From Deltaproteobacteria bacterium (GTDB lineage Bacteria; Bdellovibrionota; UBA2394): DNA of 64,000 bases. Every line of letters starts with the position of its first letter. Position 1 is the stretch's first letter. The stretch is taken from the NCBI GenBank assembly GCA_017302715.1, contig JAFLCD010000003.1:1-64000 (forward strand), written 5' to 3'. The notes under the pieces are model-generated. The model saw only the letters and a list, made by a program, of their open reading frames with translations. It was not told where the DNA came from and made no database searches. The position numbers were made by a program, and so were the translations under genes. Below are positions 16,834 to 23,615 of the stretch, one piece after another.

Positions 16834-18195
16834 TTAAACCCTCGTCCCGCTAGCGGTAGATTTTTTTAAATATTTTTCAAATTCTTGAGGAAATTTTTTC
16901 AAATAACTTTCAACTGGCATCGCAATCGAATCTGCAAGAACGCAAATCGTTCGACCTTGCAAATTAGAGGCGATGTTTTTTAAAAGATCGACGTCTTCAC
17001 GTCGCGCTTGTTTTTCGGTAAACGAATGCAAAATTTTCTCAATCCATCCCGTGCCTTCTCGGCAAGGTGTGCACTGGCCGCAAGATTCATCGGCATAAAA
17101 TTCGGATAAATTTTTCAAGACTTGAACGAGATCTCGAGTTTCATCGAGCACAATCATTCCGCCTGAGCCAAGCATCGAACCTTTCGAAGCGATCGATTCA
17201 TAATCCAAAGTCATCTGATAAGCTTCTTCAGCGGTAACGATCGGAGCCGAAGATCCGCCAGGAATAATAGCCTTTAATTTTTTTCCACCGCGAACCCCTC
17301 CGCAACAATCTTCAAGCAAAGCCTTAAAAGGGGCGCCGCACTCAAGCTCATAAACTCCGGGCCGATTCACATCGCCACTTACCGACCACATTTTGGTGCC
17401 CTTAGATTTTTCGGTGCCAAATTTTGCGTAAGCTTCTGGACCATTTCGAATAATCCATGGCACGGCTGCTAAAGTTTCAACATTGTTCACCACAGTTGGA
17501 GATTTTAAATAACCTTCAACGGCTGGAAATGGAGGCTTCAATTTTGGCCAACCTTTTTTTCCTTCGAGAGAAGAGATCAAGCCTGTTTCTTCTCCGCAAA
17601 TATAGGCCCCCGCTCCTCGATGCACATACATATCGTGATCGAATCCTGATCCTAAAATATCTTTGCCCAAAAATCCGGCTTGATAAGCTTCTTGAATCGC
17701 TTTCTCAATCGCCAAAGCTGCGTAAGTATATTCGCCGCGAATATAGATATAAGATTTTTTTGCAGCGATCGCGTAAGAGCCAATGATCATTCCCTCGATC
17801 ATCATATGAGGTAATTTTTCTAAGATGACTCGATCTTTAAATGTGCCGGGCTCAGATTCATCGGCGTTGCAAAGTAAGTAGTGGGCTTTGCCATCATTCT
17901 TGGGAACGAAACTCCATTTTGAACCTGTAGGAAATCCCGCACCGCCTCGACCGCGAAGTCCTGATTTTTTCATGATGTCGACGATCGCATCGACGGTCAT
18001 TTTATTTTTCAAAACTGTTTTGAGCGCTTCGTATCCACCTTTCGATGAATAGACATCGATTTTGTTGATACCAGGAACGTGCTCATGCTCGAGCAATAAT
18101 CTTTTTTCAGCAGTCAGTGGCTGTTGTTCAATCGCCATGGGTCGCATATTTGCGCCATGAGAAGTTTTTTTAACAAGAGAAGTAGAGTGGCTCAT
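16834..18195 (-). CDS. nuoF: NADH-quinone oxidoreductase subunit F
   Basis: The 453-residue protein has the NADH- and FMN-binding box SGLRGRGGAGFPTGSKW (about 77-93), a second glycine box in RGAGAYICGEETGLISSLEG, and the cluster N3 motif ESCGQCTPCREGTGW (about 370-384). NuoF oxidises NADH, passes electrons through FMN and N3, and forms the dehydrogenase tip with NuoE and NuoG. The N-terminus is about 20 residues longer than in many homologs. It overlaps nuoE by 4 bp and ends 2 bp before nuoG. Confidence 0.96.
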   Translation of the reverse strand: MSHSTSLVKKTSHGANMRPMAIEQQPLTAEKRLLLEHEHVPGINKIDVYSSKGGYEALKTVLKNKMTVDAIVDIMKKSGLRGRGGAGFPTGSKWSFVPKNDGKAHYLLCNADESEPGTFKDRVILEKLPHMMIEGMIIGSYAIAAKKSYIYIRGEYTYAALAIEKAIQEAYQAGFLGKDILGSGFDHDMYVHRGAGAYICGEETGLISSLEGKKGWPKLKPPFPAVEGYLKSPTVVNNVETLAAVPWIIRNGPEAYAKFGTEKSKGTKMWSVSGDVNRPGVYELECGAPFKALLEDCCGGVRGGKKLKAIIPGGSSAPIVTAEEAYQMTLDYESIASKGSMLGSGGMIVLDETRDLVQVLKNLSEFYADESCGQCTPCREGTGWIEKILHSFTEKQARREDVDLLKNIASNLQGRTICVLADSIAMPVESYLKKFPQEFEKYLKKSTASGTRV

Positions 18196-18725
18196 GGTTG
18201 TCTGGGTTCTCCGTCTTTGCAGCTCGCGATTAAGCGATTTAATTTTTCGGGAGTTAAATTTTCGTAATAAGTTTCATTCACTTGAACAACAGGAGCCGAT
18301 CCGCAGCTTCCTAAACATTCAACTCCGACCACAGAAAATTTTCCATCCGCCGTGGTTTCACCGGCGCGAATTCCCAGTCTAGAACAAGTACTCTTCATCA
18401 ATTGATGCGAGCCATTCATCCAGCAACTTAAAGTCACGCAAAATTGTAAATGATGTTGGCCGACAGGGTGGCGATGAAACATATGATAGAAACTCACCAC
18501 TTCTAAAACTTGCGCAGGCGACAAATCCATCAGCTTCGCGACATAGACAATCGCTTCATCGGATAAATGACCGAACTCATCTTGAGTGAGATGAAGGACG
18601 GGCAAAAGCGCCGAACGTTTAGAATCATATTTGGCTAAAATATTTTTAAATTCAGTCATCGTCTTTTCAGAGAACTGAACTTCTTTTGAGTAAGCTTGTG
18701 CGGTTGACGAATGATGTTGGCTCAT
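18192..18725 (-). CDS. nuoE: NADH-quinone oxidoreductase subunit E
   Basis: The 177-residue thioredoxin-like ferredoxin binds the N1a [2Fe-2S] cluster. Its ligands are visible as FCVTLSC (about 96-101, C-x4-C) and ECLGSC (about 137-142, C-x3-C). The helical N-terminal half (LPVLHLTQDEFGHLSDEAIVYVAKLM) is typical. It overlaps nuoCD upstream and nuoF downstream by four bases each, so translation of the three genes is likely coupled. Confidence 0.96.
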   Translation of the reverse strand: MSQHHSSTAQAYSKEVQFSEKTMTEFKNILAKYDSKRSALLPVLHLTQDEFGHLSDEAIVYVAKLMDLSPAQVLEVVSFYHMFHRHPVGQHHLQFCVTLSCWMNGSHQLMKSTCSRLGIRAGETTADGKFSVVGVECLGSCGSAPVVQVNETYYENLTPEKLNRLIASCKDGEPRQP

Positions 18726-20425
18726 CGATCCAGTTCTCCTGCAATCACATTGAATTGACCTAAAGTCGCGACGGCGTCTGCAATCAATCCGCCTTGAACG
18801 ACATCTTCAAACGAAGAGTAAATAGGGAAGCATGGTGGACGCACTTTCACACGATAGGGATATCCCGTTCCGTCCGAGACGATATAAAAACCAAGCTCAC
18901 CATTCGCAGCTTCAGAGTAAGAATAAATTTCACCCTTCGGAGGTTTAATTCCTTCAATCACGAGCATGAAATGATTCATGAGAGCTTCGATATTCGAATA
19001 AACTTCTGACTTAGGCGGAAGTACAACGAGCGGATTAGAAATCGTCGTTGGACCATCGGGTAATTTGTTCAGCGCTTGTTCGACGATCCGAATACTTTGT
19101 CGCATTTCTTCGAGTCGCAAATAATAGCGCGCAAAATTATCTCCGTCGGTAGAAACCGGAACATCAAAATCGAATTTATCGTAGTCGTAGTAAGGTTCAG
19201 CTTTTCGAATATCGTAATCGATTCCCGAAGCGCGGCCACATGGACCCGTGAATGCATAATCAACGGCCATTTCTTTGCTGACGACGCCGGTATCTTTCAT
19301 TCGGTTCAGCCAAATTTTATTATTGGATAAAAGTTTATCTACTTCTTCAACCGTTTCGCGAAGTGTAACAAGCACGCCTCGGCACTGACGTTTCCAATCT
19401 TCATCGAGATCTCCGTAAACTCCACCGATACGAGTGATCGATGTGAGCATTCGATTTCCGCAAAGTTTTTCAAAAAGCTCGTACACATTTTCTCGCTGAC
19501 GAAAGCAAAACCAAAATGTCGTCAGCGCGCCCATATCCACGGCTGTCGTTCCGATGCAAACGAGATGATCGATGACTCGAGAAAGTTCATTTAAAATCAC
19601 GCGAATATATTGCGCGCGAAGTGGAATCGTAACGCCGAGCATTCTCTCAACCGCTTGGCAGTATCCAGAATTATTCATCGGCGCTGATAAGTAGTTTAAT
19701 CGATCGGTGTAGGGAAGTAGCTGCTGATACTTGTGAGTCTCTGCCATTTTTTCAAAACAGCGGTGTAGATATCCAATCTCCGCTTTCGATCGAATGATCG
19801 TTTCGCCTTCAAGTTCTACAAACCATCTAAAAGTTCCGTGAGTGGCGGGATGGCTTGGGCCGATATTTAAAACCGTTCGCTGATTGGTCAAAATATCTTC
19901 GTGATCGTTGTGAGGCGGAGGCATCGGCGGAAATTCAAAAACTTCTGGCGCATCTAAAACTTGATTCGCCGTCGCCGAATAATTTTTTCTGAGTGGGTGC
20001 CCAACAAATTTATGATGGCACAAAATTCGAGTAAGACTTGGATGACCTTCAAAGAAAATTCCCATCATATCGTAAGCCTCGCGCTCAAACCAATTGGCGG
20101 CTTTGTAAACAGAAGTGATGCTAGGAATTTTTGTTCCTTCTTTGTGAGGAACTTTTAAACGAATGCGTTTGTTATTATCTTTGTTGTAGAGATGATAAAC
20201 GGCTTCAAAATTTTCTTCGCGCTCTGGATAATGCACTCCGCAAATATCCATCATCCATAAAAATCCTTTTTGCTTTTTCAGAAATTCGCAAATTTTTCGG
20301 ATGTCTGCGGCACGAACGGTTAAAATATATTCATTGGGATTCCAATTACTTTTTTCTTCGCGAAGAATCGAATCCGCGCCAATTTTTTCTTTGAGTTGTT
20401 GAACGAGTTGGAAGTGATATTCCAT
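18722..20425 (-). CDS. nuoCD: NADH-quinone oxidoreductase subunits C and D, fused
   Basis: The 567-residue protein joins NuoC (about 1-150, with NWFEREAYDMMGIFFEGHP) to NuoD (about 180-567, with LNIGPSHPATHGTFRWFVELEGE and the C-terminal PPCFPIYSSFEDVVQGGLIADAVATLGQFN). The fusion is known in Enterobacteria and several other groups. The pair forms the connecting part of the peripheral arm near the quinone site. The start ATG shares its first base with the last base of the nuoB stop, and the end overlaps nuoE. Confidence 0.96.
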   Translation of the reverse strand: MEYHFQLVQQLKEKIGADSILREEKSNWNPNEYILTVRAADIRKICEFLKKQKGFLWMMDICGVHYPEREENFEAVYHLYNKDNNKRIRLKVPHKEGTKIPSITSVYKAANWFEREAYDMMGIFFEGHPSLTRILCHHKFVGHPLRKNYSATANQVLDAPEVFEFPPMPPPHNDHEDILTNQRTVLNIGPSHPATHGTFRWFVELEGETIIRSKAEIGYLHRCFEKMAETHKYQQLLPYTDRLNYLSAPMNNSGYCQAVERMLGVTIPLRAQYIRVILNELSRVIDHLVCIGTTAVDMGALTTFWFCFRQRENVYELFEKLCGNRMLTSITRIGGVYGDLDEDWKRQCRGVLVTLRETVEEVDKLLSNNKIWLNRMKDTGVVSKEMAVDYAFTGPCGRASGIDYDIRKAEPYYDYDKFDFDVPVSTDGDNFARYYLRLEEMRQSIRIVEQALNKLPDGPTTISNPLVVLPPKSEVYSNIEALMNHFMLVIEGIKPPKGEIYSYSEAANGELGFYIVSDGTGYPYRVKVRPPCFPIYSSFEDVVQGGLIADAVATLGQFNVIAGELDR

Positions 20426-20979
20426 TAATGAGAATCTCCCTGAGCTACGCTTTGAACTTGGTCGGAACTTCGTTCAGCCATTTTTTTCTTTTCCAAAAGT
20501 CTTTGCGAAGGTGTGTCGCCTTTGGCGATTTTTTCTTGCAGCTTCATGATCCCTTGAATCACCGCTTCTGGAGTTGGAGGACAACCGGGCACATAAATAT
20601 CGACAGGCACGATCGACTCAATTCCTTGAACCGTGTGATACGCGCGATAAAATCCGCCGGATGAAGCGCAAACTCCCATACTCAAAACCCATTTGGGTTC
20701 AGGCATTTGCTCGTACACTTGTCGAAGTACTGGCGCCATTTTTTCGGTGATCGTTCCGGCGACGATCAAAAGATCAGCTTGGCGAGGAGAGAAGCGCACG
20801 ACTTCGGCTCCGAATCTTGAAACATCGTAGTGAGATCCCACGACCGCCATATATTCGATTCCGCAACAGGCGGTTCCGAAGGGCAAAGGCCAGAGCGCGT
20901 TTTTTCGCGTCCAATTGATGAAGGCCTTTATTTGGGTGGTGAATAGAGGAAGTTGTTCTAGGGGTGTTAGTGTCTTCAT
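20425..20979 (-). CDS. nuoB: NADH-quinone oxidoreductase subunit B
   Basis: The 184-residue protein carries the N2 cluster ligands in [11 protein letters not shown] (adjacent cysteines at about 38-39), [10 protein letters not shown] (about 103) and PGCPPTPE (about 132). N2 is the last cluster before quinone. This is the first gene of the operon; a ribosome site AAAGGG stands 4 bp before the ATG. Upstream lies a 166-bp spacer to the divergent tRNA-His gene, with no nuoA. Confidence 0.96.
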   Translation of the reverse strand: MKTLTPLEQLPLFTTQIKAFINWTRKNALWPLPFGTACCGIEYMAVVGSHYDVSRFGAEVVRFSPRQADLLIVAGTITEKMAPVLRQVYEQMPEPKWVLSMGVCASSGGFYRAYHTVQGIESIVPVDIYVPGCPPTPEAVIQGIMKLQEKIAKGDTPSQRLLEKKKMAERSSDQVQSVAQGDSH

Positions 20980-21007
20980 CGCCCTTTATCGTAAGGTCTT
21001 GAGGACT

Positions 21008-21036
21008 TTGGGATCAATATTGCATTTGGATATAAT
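21008..21036 (+). promoter_or_regulatory. Candidate sigma-70 promoter for tRNA-His
   Basis: TTGGGA (21008-21013), a 17-bp spacer, then the consensus -10 TATAAT (21031-21036). It would give a leader of about 100 nt before the tRNA, containing a small hairpin TTACG-TTCG-CGTAA at about 21058-21072. The position within the nuoB upstream region means the opposite strand probably holds the nuo promoter, which I cannot place. Confidence 0.4.
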
Positions 21037-21145
21037 AAGGACAGGGTTTACGTTCGCGTAAGAAAAATCGGGTCTTGATTTCGCTAAATTTCGCGGGTTT
21101 TGTGGTATGTCTTTGAGGGCGTGACAAATAGTTGCGCAATTAGGT

Positions 21146-21222
21146 GGTGGACGTAGCTCAGTTGGTAGAGCTCCGCACTGTGACTGCGGCCGTCGTGGGT
21201 TCAAATCCCATCGTCCACCCCA
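21146..21222 (+). tRNA. tRNA-His (anticodon GTG)
   Basis: The cloverleaf is complete. The acceptor GTGGACG (21147-21153) pairs with CGTCCAC (21212-21218). The D-arm is GCTCAGTTGGTAGAGC. The anticodon stem CCGCA/TGCGG encloses the loop CTGTGAC with anticodon GTG at 21180-21182. The T-arm is GTGGG TTCAAAT CCCAT. The G at 21146 faces C73 (21219), the extra pair that histidyl-tRNA synthetase requires. The CCA end is encoded (21220-21222). Confidence 0.97.
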
Positions 21223-21224
21223 TC

Positions 21225-21258
21225 TTGACTTTCTATTTTTTTCTATTAAAATATAGAA
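21225..21258 (+). promoter_or_regulatory. Promoter and operator of the toxin-antitoxin pair
   Basis: TTGACT (21225-21230), a 16-bp spacer and TAAAAT (21247-21252) form a good sigma-70 promoter. The inverted repeat TTCTAT-TAAAAT-ATAGAA (21241-21258) has the -10 box as its spacer, so a bound antitoxin dimer would block the polymerase. The predicted transcription start is next to the antitoxin ATG at 21260, so the message would have almost no leader. I see no ribosome site. Confidence 0.55.
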
Positions 21259-21259
21259 T

Positions 21260-21484
21260 ATGTCTAAAGTGCAATTAGCCACTCAGGTTCATTCCCAAGT
21301 TAAGAAGGCTCTGGAAGATGCATGTGAATCTCGCGGTCTTAAGATCGGCCATTTTGTTCAAGAAGCGATTTTAGACAAACTTGAAGAGTATGAAGATATT
21401 GCCGACCTGAGAAAGCTTCGTGCGGAACCGACGCGTCCATTGAGTGAAATTATCAAGGACCTTGAGCGAAGTGATAAAGTATAA
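21260..21484 (+). CDS. Antitoxin of a type II toxin-antitoxin pair
   Basis: The 74-residue protein has an N-terminal DNA-binding segment of ribbon-helix-helix type (MSKVQLATQVHSQVKKALEDACESRGLKIGHFVQEAILDKLEE) and a short acidic C-terminal tail that would clasp the toxin. It is the first of two overlapping genes, the common antitoxin-toxin order. Its operator-like palindrome lies directly upstream, fitting autoregulation. The exact antitoxin family is uncertain. Confidence 0.75.
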   Translation: MSKVQLATQVHSQVKKALEDACESRGLKIGHFVQEAILDKLEEYEDIADLRKLRAEPTRPLSEIIKDLERSDKV

Positions 21485-21731
21485 AATTTCTCTTTCGAAT
21501 TCTGCAGAGAAAGCCCTAAAAAAAATTCCAAAAAATGACGTGCGGCGTGTTCTTGCTAAGTTAGAATCTCTAACAATCGATCCCTTTCCGGATGGATGTA
21601 AAAAACTTGAAGGTGAGGCCCATGCCTTTCGGGTTAGGGTAGGTATTTACCGAATTATTTATGATGTAATCGGCACTGACCTAATTATATTTGTTTTAAA
21701 GATCGCTCATCGTAAAGACGCTTACCGATAA
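21471..21731 (+). CDS. RelE/ParE-family toxin
   Basis: I take the GTG at 21471 as start, overlapping the antitoxin stop by 14 bp and giving 86 residues. A longer start at 21444 is possible but adds an unlikely leader. The sequence has the RelE/ParE pattern YKISLSNSAEKALKKIPKNDVRRVLAKLESL, then LEGEAHAFRVRVGIYRIIYDV, then IFVLKIAHRKDAYR. The basic C-terminus with H and R residues matches ribosome-dependent mRNA cleavage by RelE-type toxins, while ParE toxins poison gyrase. I cannot decide between them. Confidence 0.82.
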   Translation: MIKYKISLSNSAEKALKKIPKNDVRRVLAKLESLTIDPFPDGCKKLEGEAHAFRVRVGIYRIIYDVIGTDLIIFVLKIAHRKDAYR

Positions 21732-21738
21732 TTTGAAC

Positions 21739-22551
21739 TCAAGGTAATTTCTGCAAAATGGCTCCACATAATTGTACGGCCGTTGTTTTTGCGGACGTTG
21801 GATTTTGTCCGGCGATAAACAATGTATTTCTTTTAGAACTCAATTTTACGACGTGATCGGCCCAAAGTCCTCCATCAATAAACTTGAAACCAGCCGCGGT
21901 AAGTTCCATCTCAGGTGTGGTTTTCAAAAGAGCTTTTTTTATGTGAGCCTGAGCTTCTTCTTGGTCGGTGAATGCAGTCACGGAGCTCCCCTGGGGAAAC
22001 AGATTGGCAATTTTAGCTAAAACGATGGGTGCGTGACAGACCAGAGCGACGGGAATACCTGCTGCATCGGAAAGTTGAAGTAATTTTTTCACGTCCGGAG
22101 AGGTCAATAAATCTTCCATGACTCCATGACCGCCTACAAAAAATACGCCACTAAATTTGTTAAGCGATTCAGCTGTCATATTTCGCAGATCTAAAATTTG
22201 GCTCTTATCAATCACATTATTTTTGATCTGAATTGCTGATTCGTAATCCTGTTCATTGGCCCAGAACAAAAGTTTTCCGTCAGGATTTTTTGCTTCTGCG
22301 ATCGGATCCATCGTGGGACGTTTACCTGTCGGAGTTGCGATACGAATTTCAAACCCATTTTCTAAAAACTCTTCATACGGGTGAGTAAACTCCGTCAGCC
22401 AGTATCCAGTTCTGTGTGTGGAATTATCGTTGAGAGTGAGCGAAGCGGCCTCAGTCATAATCATCAAGATGGGTTTTGGTTCCTTTTTTTGCGCGAGCAA
22501 TGAAATCGGGAAAAGACTGATTATAAGAAAGAATTTTTTCAGGTTTCTCAT
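21739..22551 (-). CDS. DJ-1/PfpI family protein with signal peptide
   Basis: The 270-residue protein has an apparent signal peptide (LKKFFLIISLFPISLLAQ, about 4-21) and then a DJ-1/PfpI (class I glutamine amidotransferase-like) fold. Motifs are KPILMIMTEA near the start, FFVGGHGVMEDLL (about 137-149) and the nucleophile elbow LVCHAPIVLA (C172, H173). The layout resembles Hsp31-like glyoxalase III/chaperones, which convert methylglyoxal to lactate. Those proteins are cytoplasmic, so export to the periplasm would be unusual. Its end lies 7 bp past the stop of the convergent toxin gene. Confidence 0.83.
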   Translation of the reverse strand: MRNLKKFFLIISLFPISLLAQKKEPKPILMIMTEAASLTLNDNSTHRTGYWLTEFTHPYEEFLENGFEIRIATPTGKRPTMDPIAEAKNPDGKLLFWANEQDYESAIQIKNNVIDKSQILDLRNMTAESLNKFSGVFFVGGHGVMEDLLTSPDVKKLLQLSDAAGIPVALVCHAPIVLAKIANLFPQGSSVTAFTDQEEAQAHIKKALLKTTPEMELTAAGFKFIDGGLWADHVVKLSSKRNTLFIAGQNPTSAKTTAVQLCGAILQKLP

Positions 22552-22664
22552 TCAAAACCGGTTAGCATTAAGCTGCCCCAAAGTCGCCGAAAATGCTGCG
22601 ACGGCTCCAAAGCTGCATAGATAGGGGCTTGAAGAACTAAAATAGCCCACTGAAAAATTTTAAT

Positions 22665-23144
22665 TTATTTACCAATCGCCGCCTCAAGTGCAGCGATATC
22701 AATTTTCTTCATCGTCATCATCGCTTTGAAACCGCGCTTCGCTTTGTCGGGATCAGAACTTGTTGTGAGATCGAGCAGTAATCTCGGTGTGATCTGCCAC
22801 GAGAAACCCCATCGATCTTTGCACCAACCGCATTCGCTTGCGCTGCCGCCATTTTTTATAATCGCATTCCAATAGCGATCCGTTTCTTCTTGGTTTTCGG
22901 TGACGACCATAAAACTGACAGCTTCGTTCGGTTTAAAAATCGGTCCGCCATTGAGACCAACAAATTTGCGTCCGAGTACAGTGAACTCAACCGTTAATTC
23001 GCTACCTTCTTTGCCACCAGGAAAGTCACCCGGCGCTTTGTTCACTCGTGTGACCTGACTATTCGGAAATGTTTCTGCGTAAAAAGCCGCTGCCTTACTT
23101 GCTTGATCGTGATCGAACCAGATGCATGTGACGATTTCATTCAT
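22665..23144 (-). CDS. VOC family protein (PhnB-like)
   Basis: The 159-residue protein shows the VOC fold of the PhnB / 3-demethylubiquinone methyltransferase-like group: CIWFDHDQASKAAAFYAETFPNSQVT at the start, FVGLNGGPIFKPNEAVSFMV in the middle and WGFSWQITPRLLLDL near residue 115. Such proteins are small cytoplasmic enzymes or binding proteins of mostly unknown substrate. The ATG overlaps the deaminase stop by four bases, so the two are probably co-translated. Confidence 0.85.
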   Translation of the reverse strand: MNEIVTCIWFDHDQASKAAAFYAETFPNSQVTRVNKAPGDFPGGKEGSELTVEFTVLGRKFVGLNGGPIFKPNEAVSFMVVTENQEETDRYWNAIIKNGGSASECGWCKDRWGFSWQITPRLLLDLTTSSDPDKAKRGFKAMMTMKKIDIAALEAAIGK

Positions 23145-23569
23145 CGTGTGTCTCCTAAGATTTGTTCCACTTCGATTCCAACAGTTTTTAAAATCTCAAC
23201 CGAATCGCGAATTCGATAATCTTGGGCGTAGTAAATTTTTTTCACATTTCCAAGATTGATGAGGCGCTTCGCGCATTGAACGCAGGGGAGGTGAGTGACG
23301 AAAACGACTTTCTCCGTTTGTCTTGGAGCGTCGCAATTGATGACAGCATTTTCTTCAGAGTGAAGACATCCGCAATTGCCTGGCTCTTCTCGGTCGCATT
23401 TATTTAAAAGCCCCGTGGCGTTGCCGTTGTATCCAATCGCTAAAACTTTTCTAAAATCTGTCGAGGTGATGACTGTGCCCACTTGCAGTCGAACGCACGT
23501 CGAGCGAGCGGCTAGAATTTTTGCGAGTTCGATATAAATTTGAGGAAAACTTGGGCGTGATTTCATCAT
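23141..23569 (-). CDS. dCMP deaminase family protein
   Basis: The 142-residue zinc-dependent deaminase has the HSEENAVI motif (zinc His and proton-shuttle Glu, about 73-80) and LPCVQCAK (zinc cysteines, about 104-111). An additional cluster CDREEPGNCGC (about 60-70) matches the extra zinc site seen in ComEB-type dCMP deaminases. The reaction converts dCMP to dUMP in pyrimidine synthesis. Its substrate could also be another cytidine nucleotide. The gene opens a two-gene unit with the VOC protein. Confidence 0.88.
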   Translation of the reverse strand: MMKSRPSFPQIYIELAKILAARSTCVRLQVGTVITSTDFRKVLAIGYNGNATGLLNKCDREEPGNCGCLHSEENAVINCDAPRQTEKVVFVTHLPCVQCAKRLINLGNVKKIYYAQDYRIRDSVEILKTVGIEVEQILGDTR

Positions 23570-23615
23570 TTTATTTTATAGGGCGTGCACTAGGGCCTAC
23601 GCAAGAGGTCTCCAT

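Noticed and set aside
20986-21282. 98-codon open frame on the minus strand over the tRNA-His gene
   Set aside because: It runs through the tRNA on the opposite strand and gives the peptide pattern typical of such tRNA-antisense artefacts (GGRWDLNPRRPQSQC).
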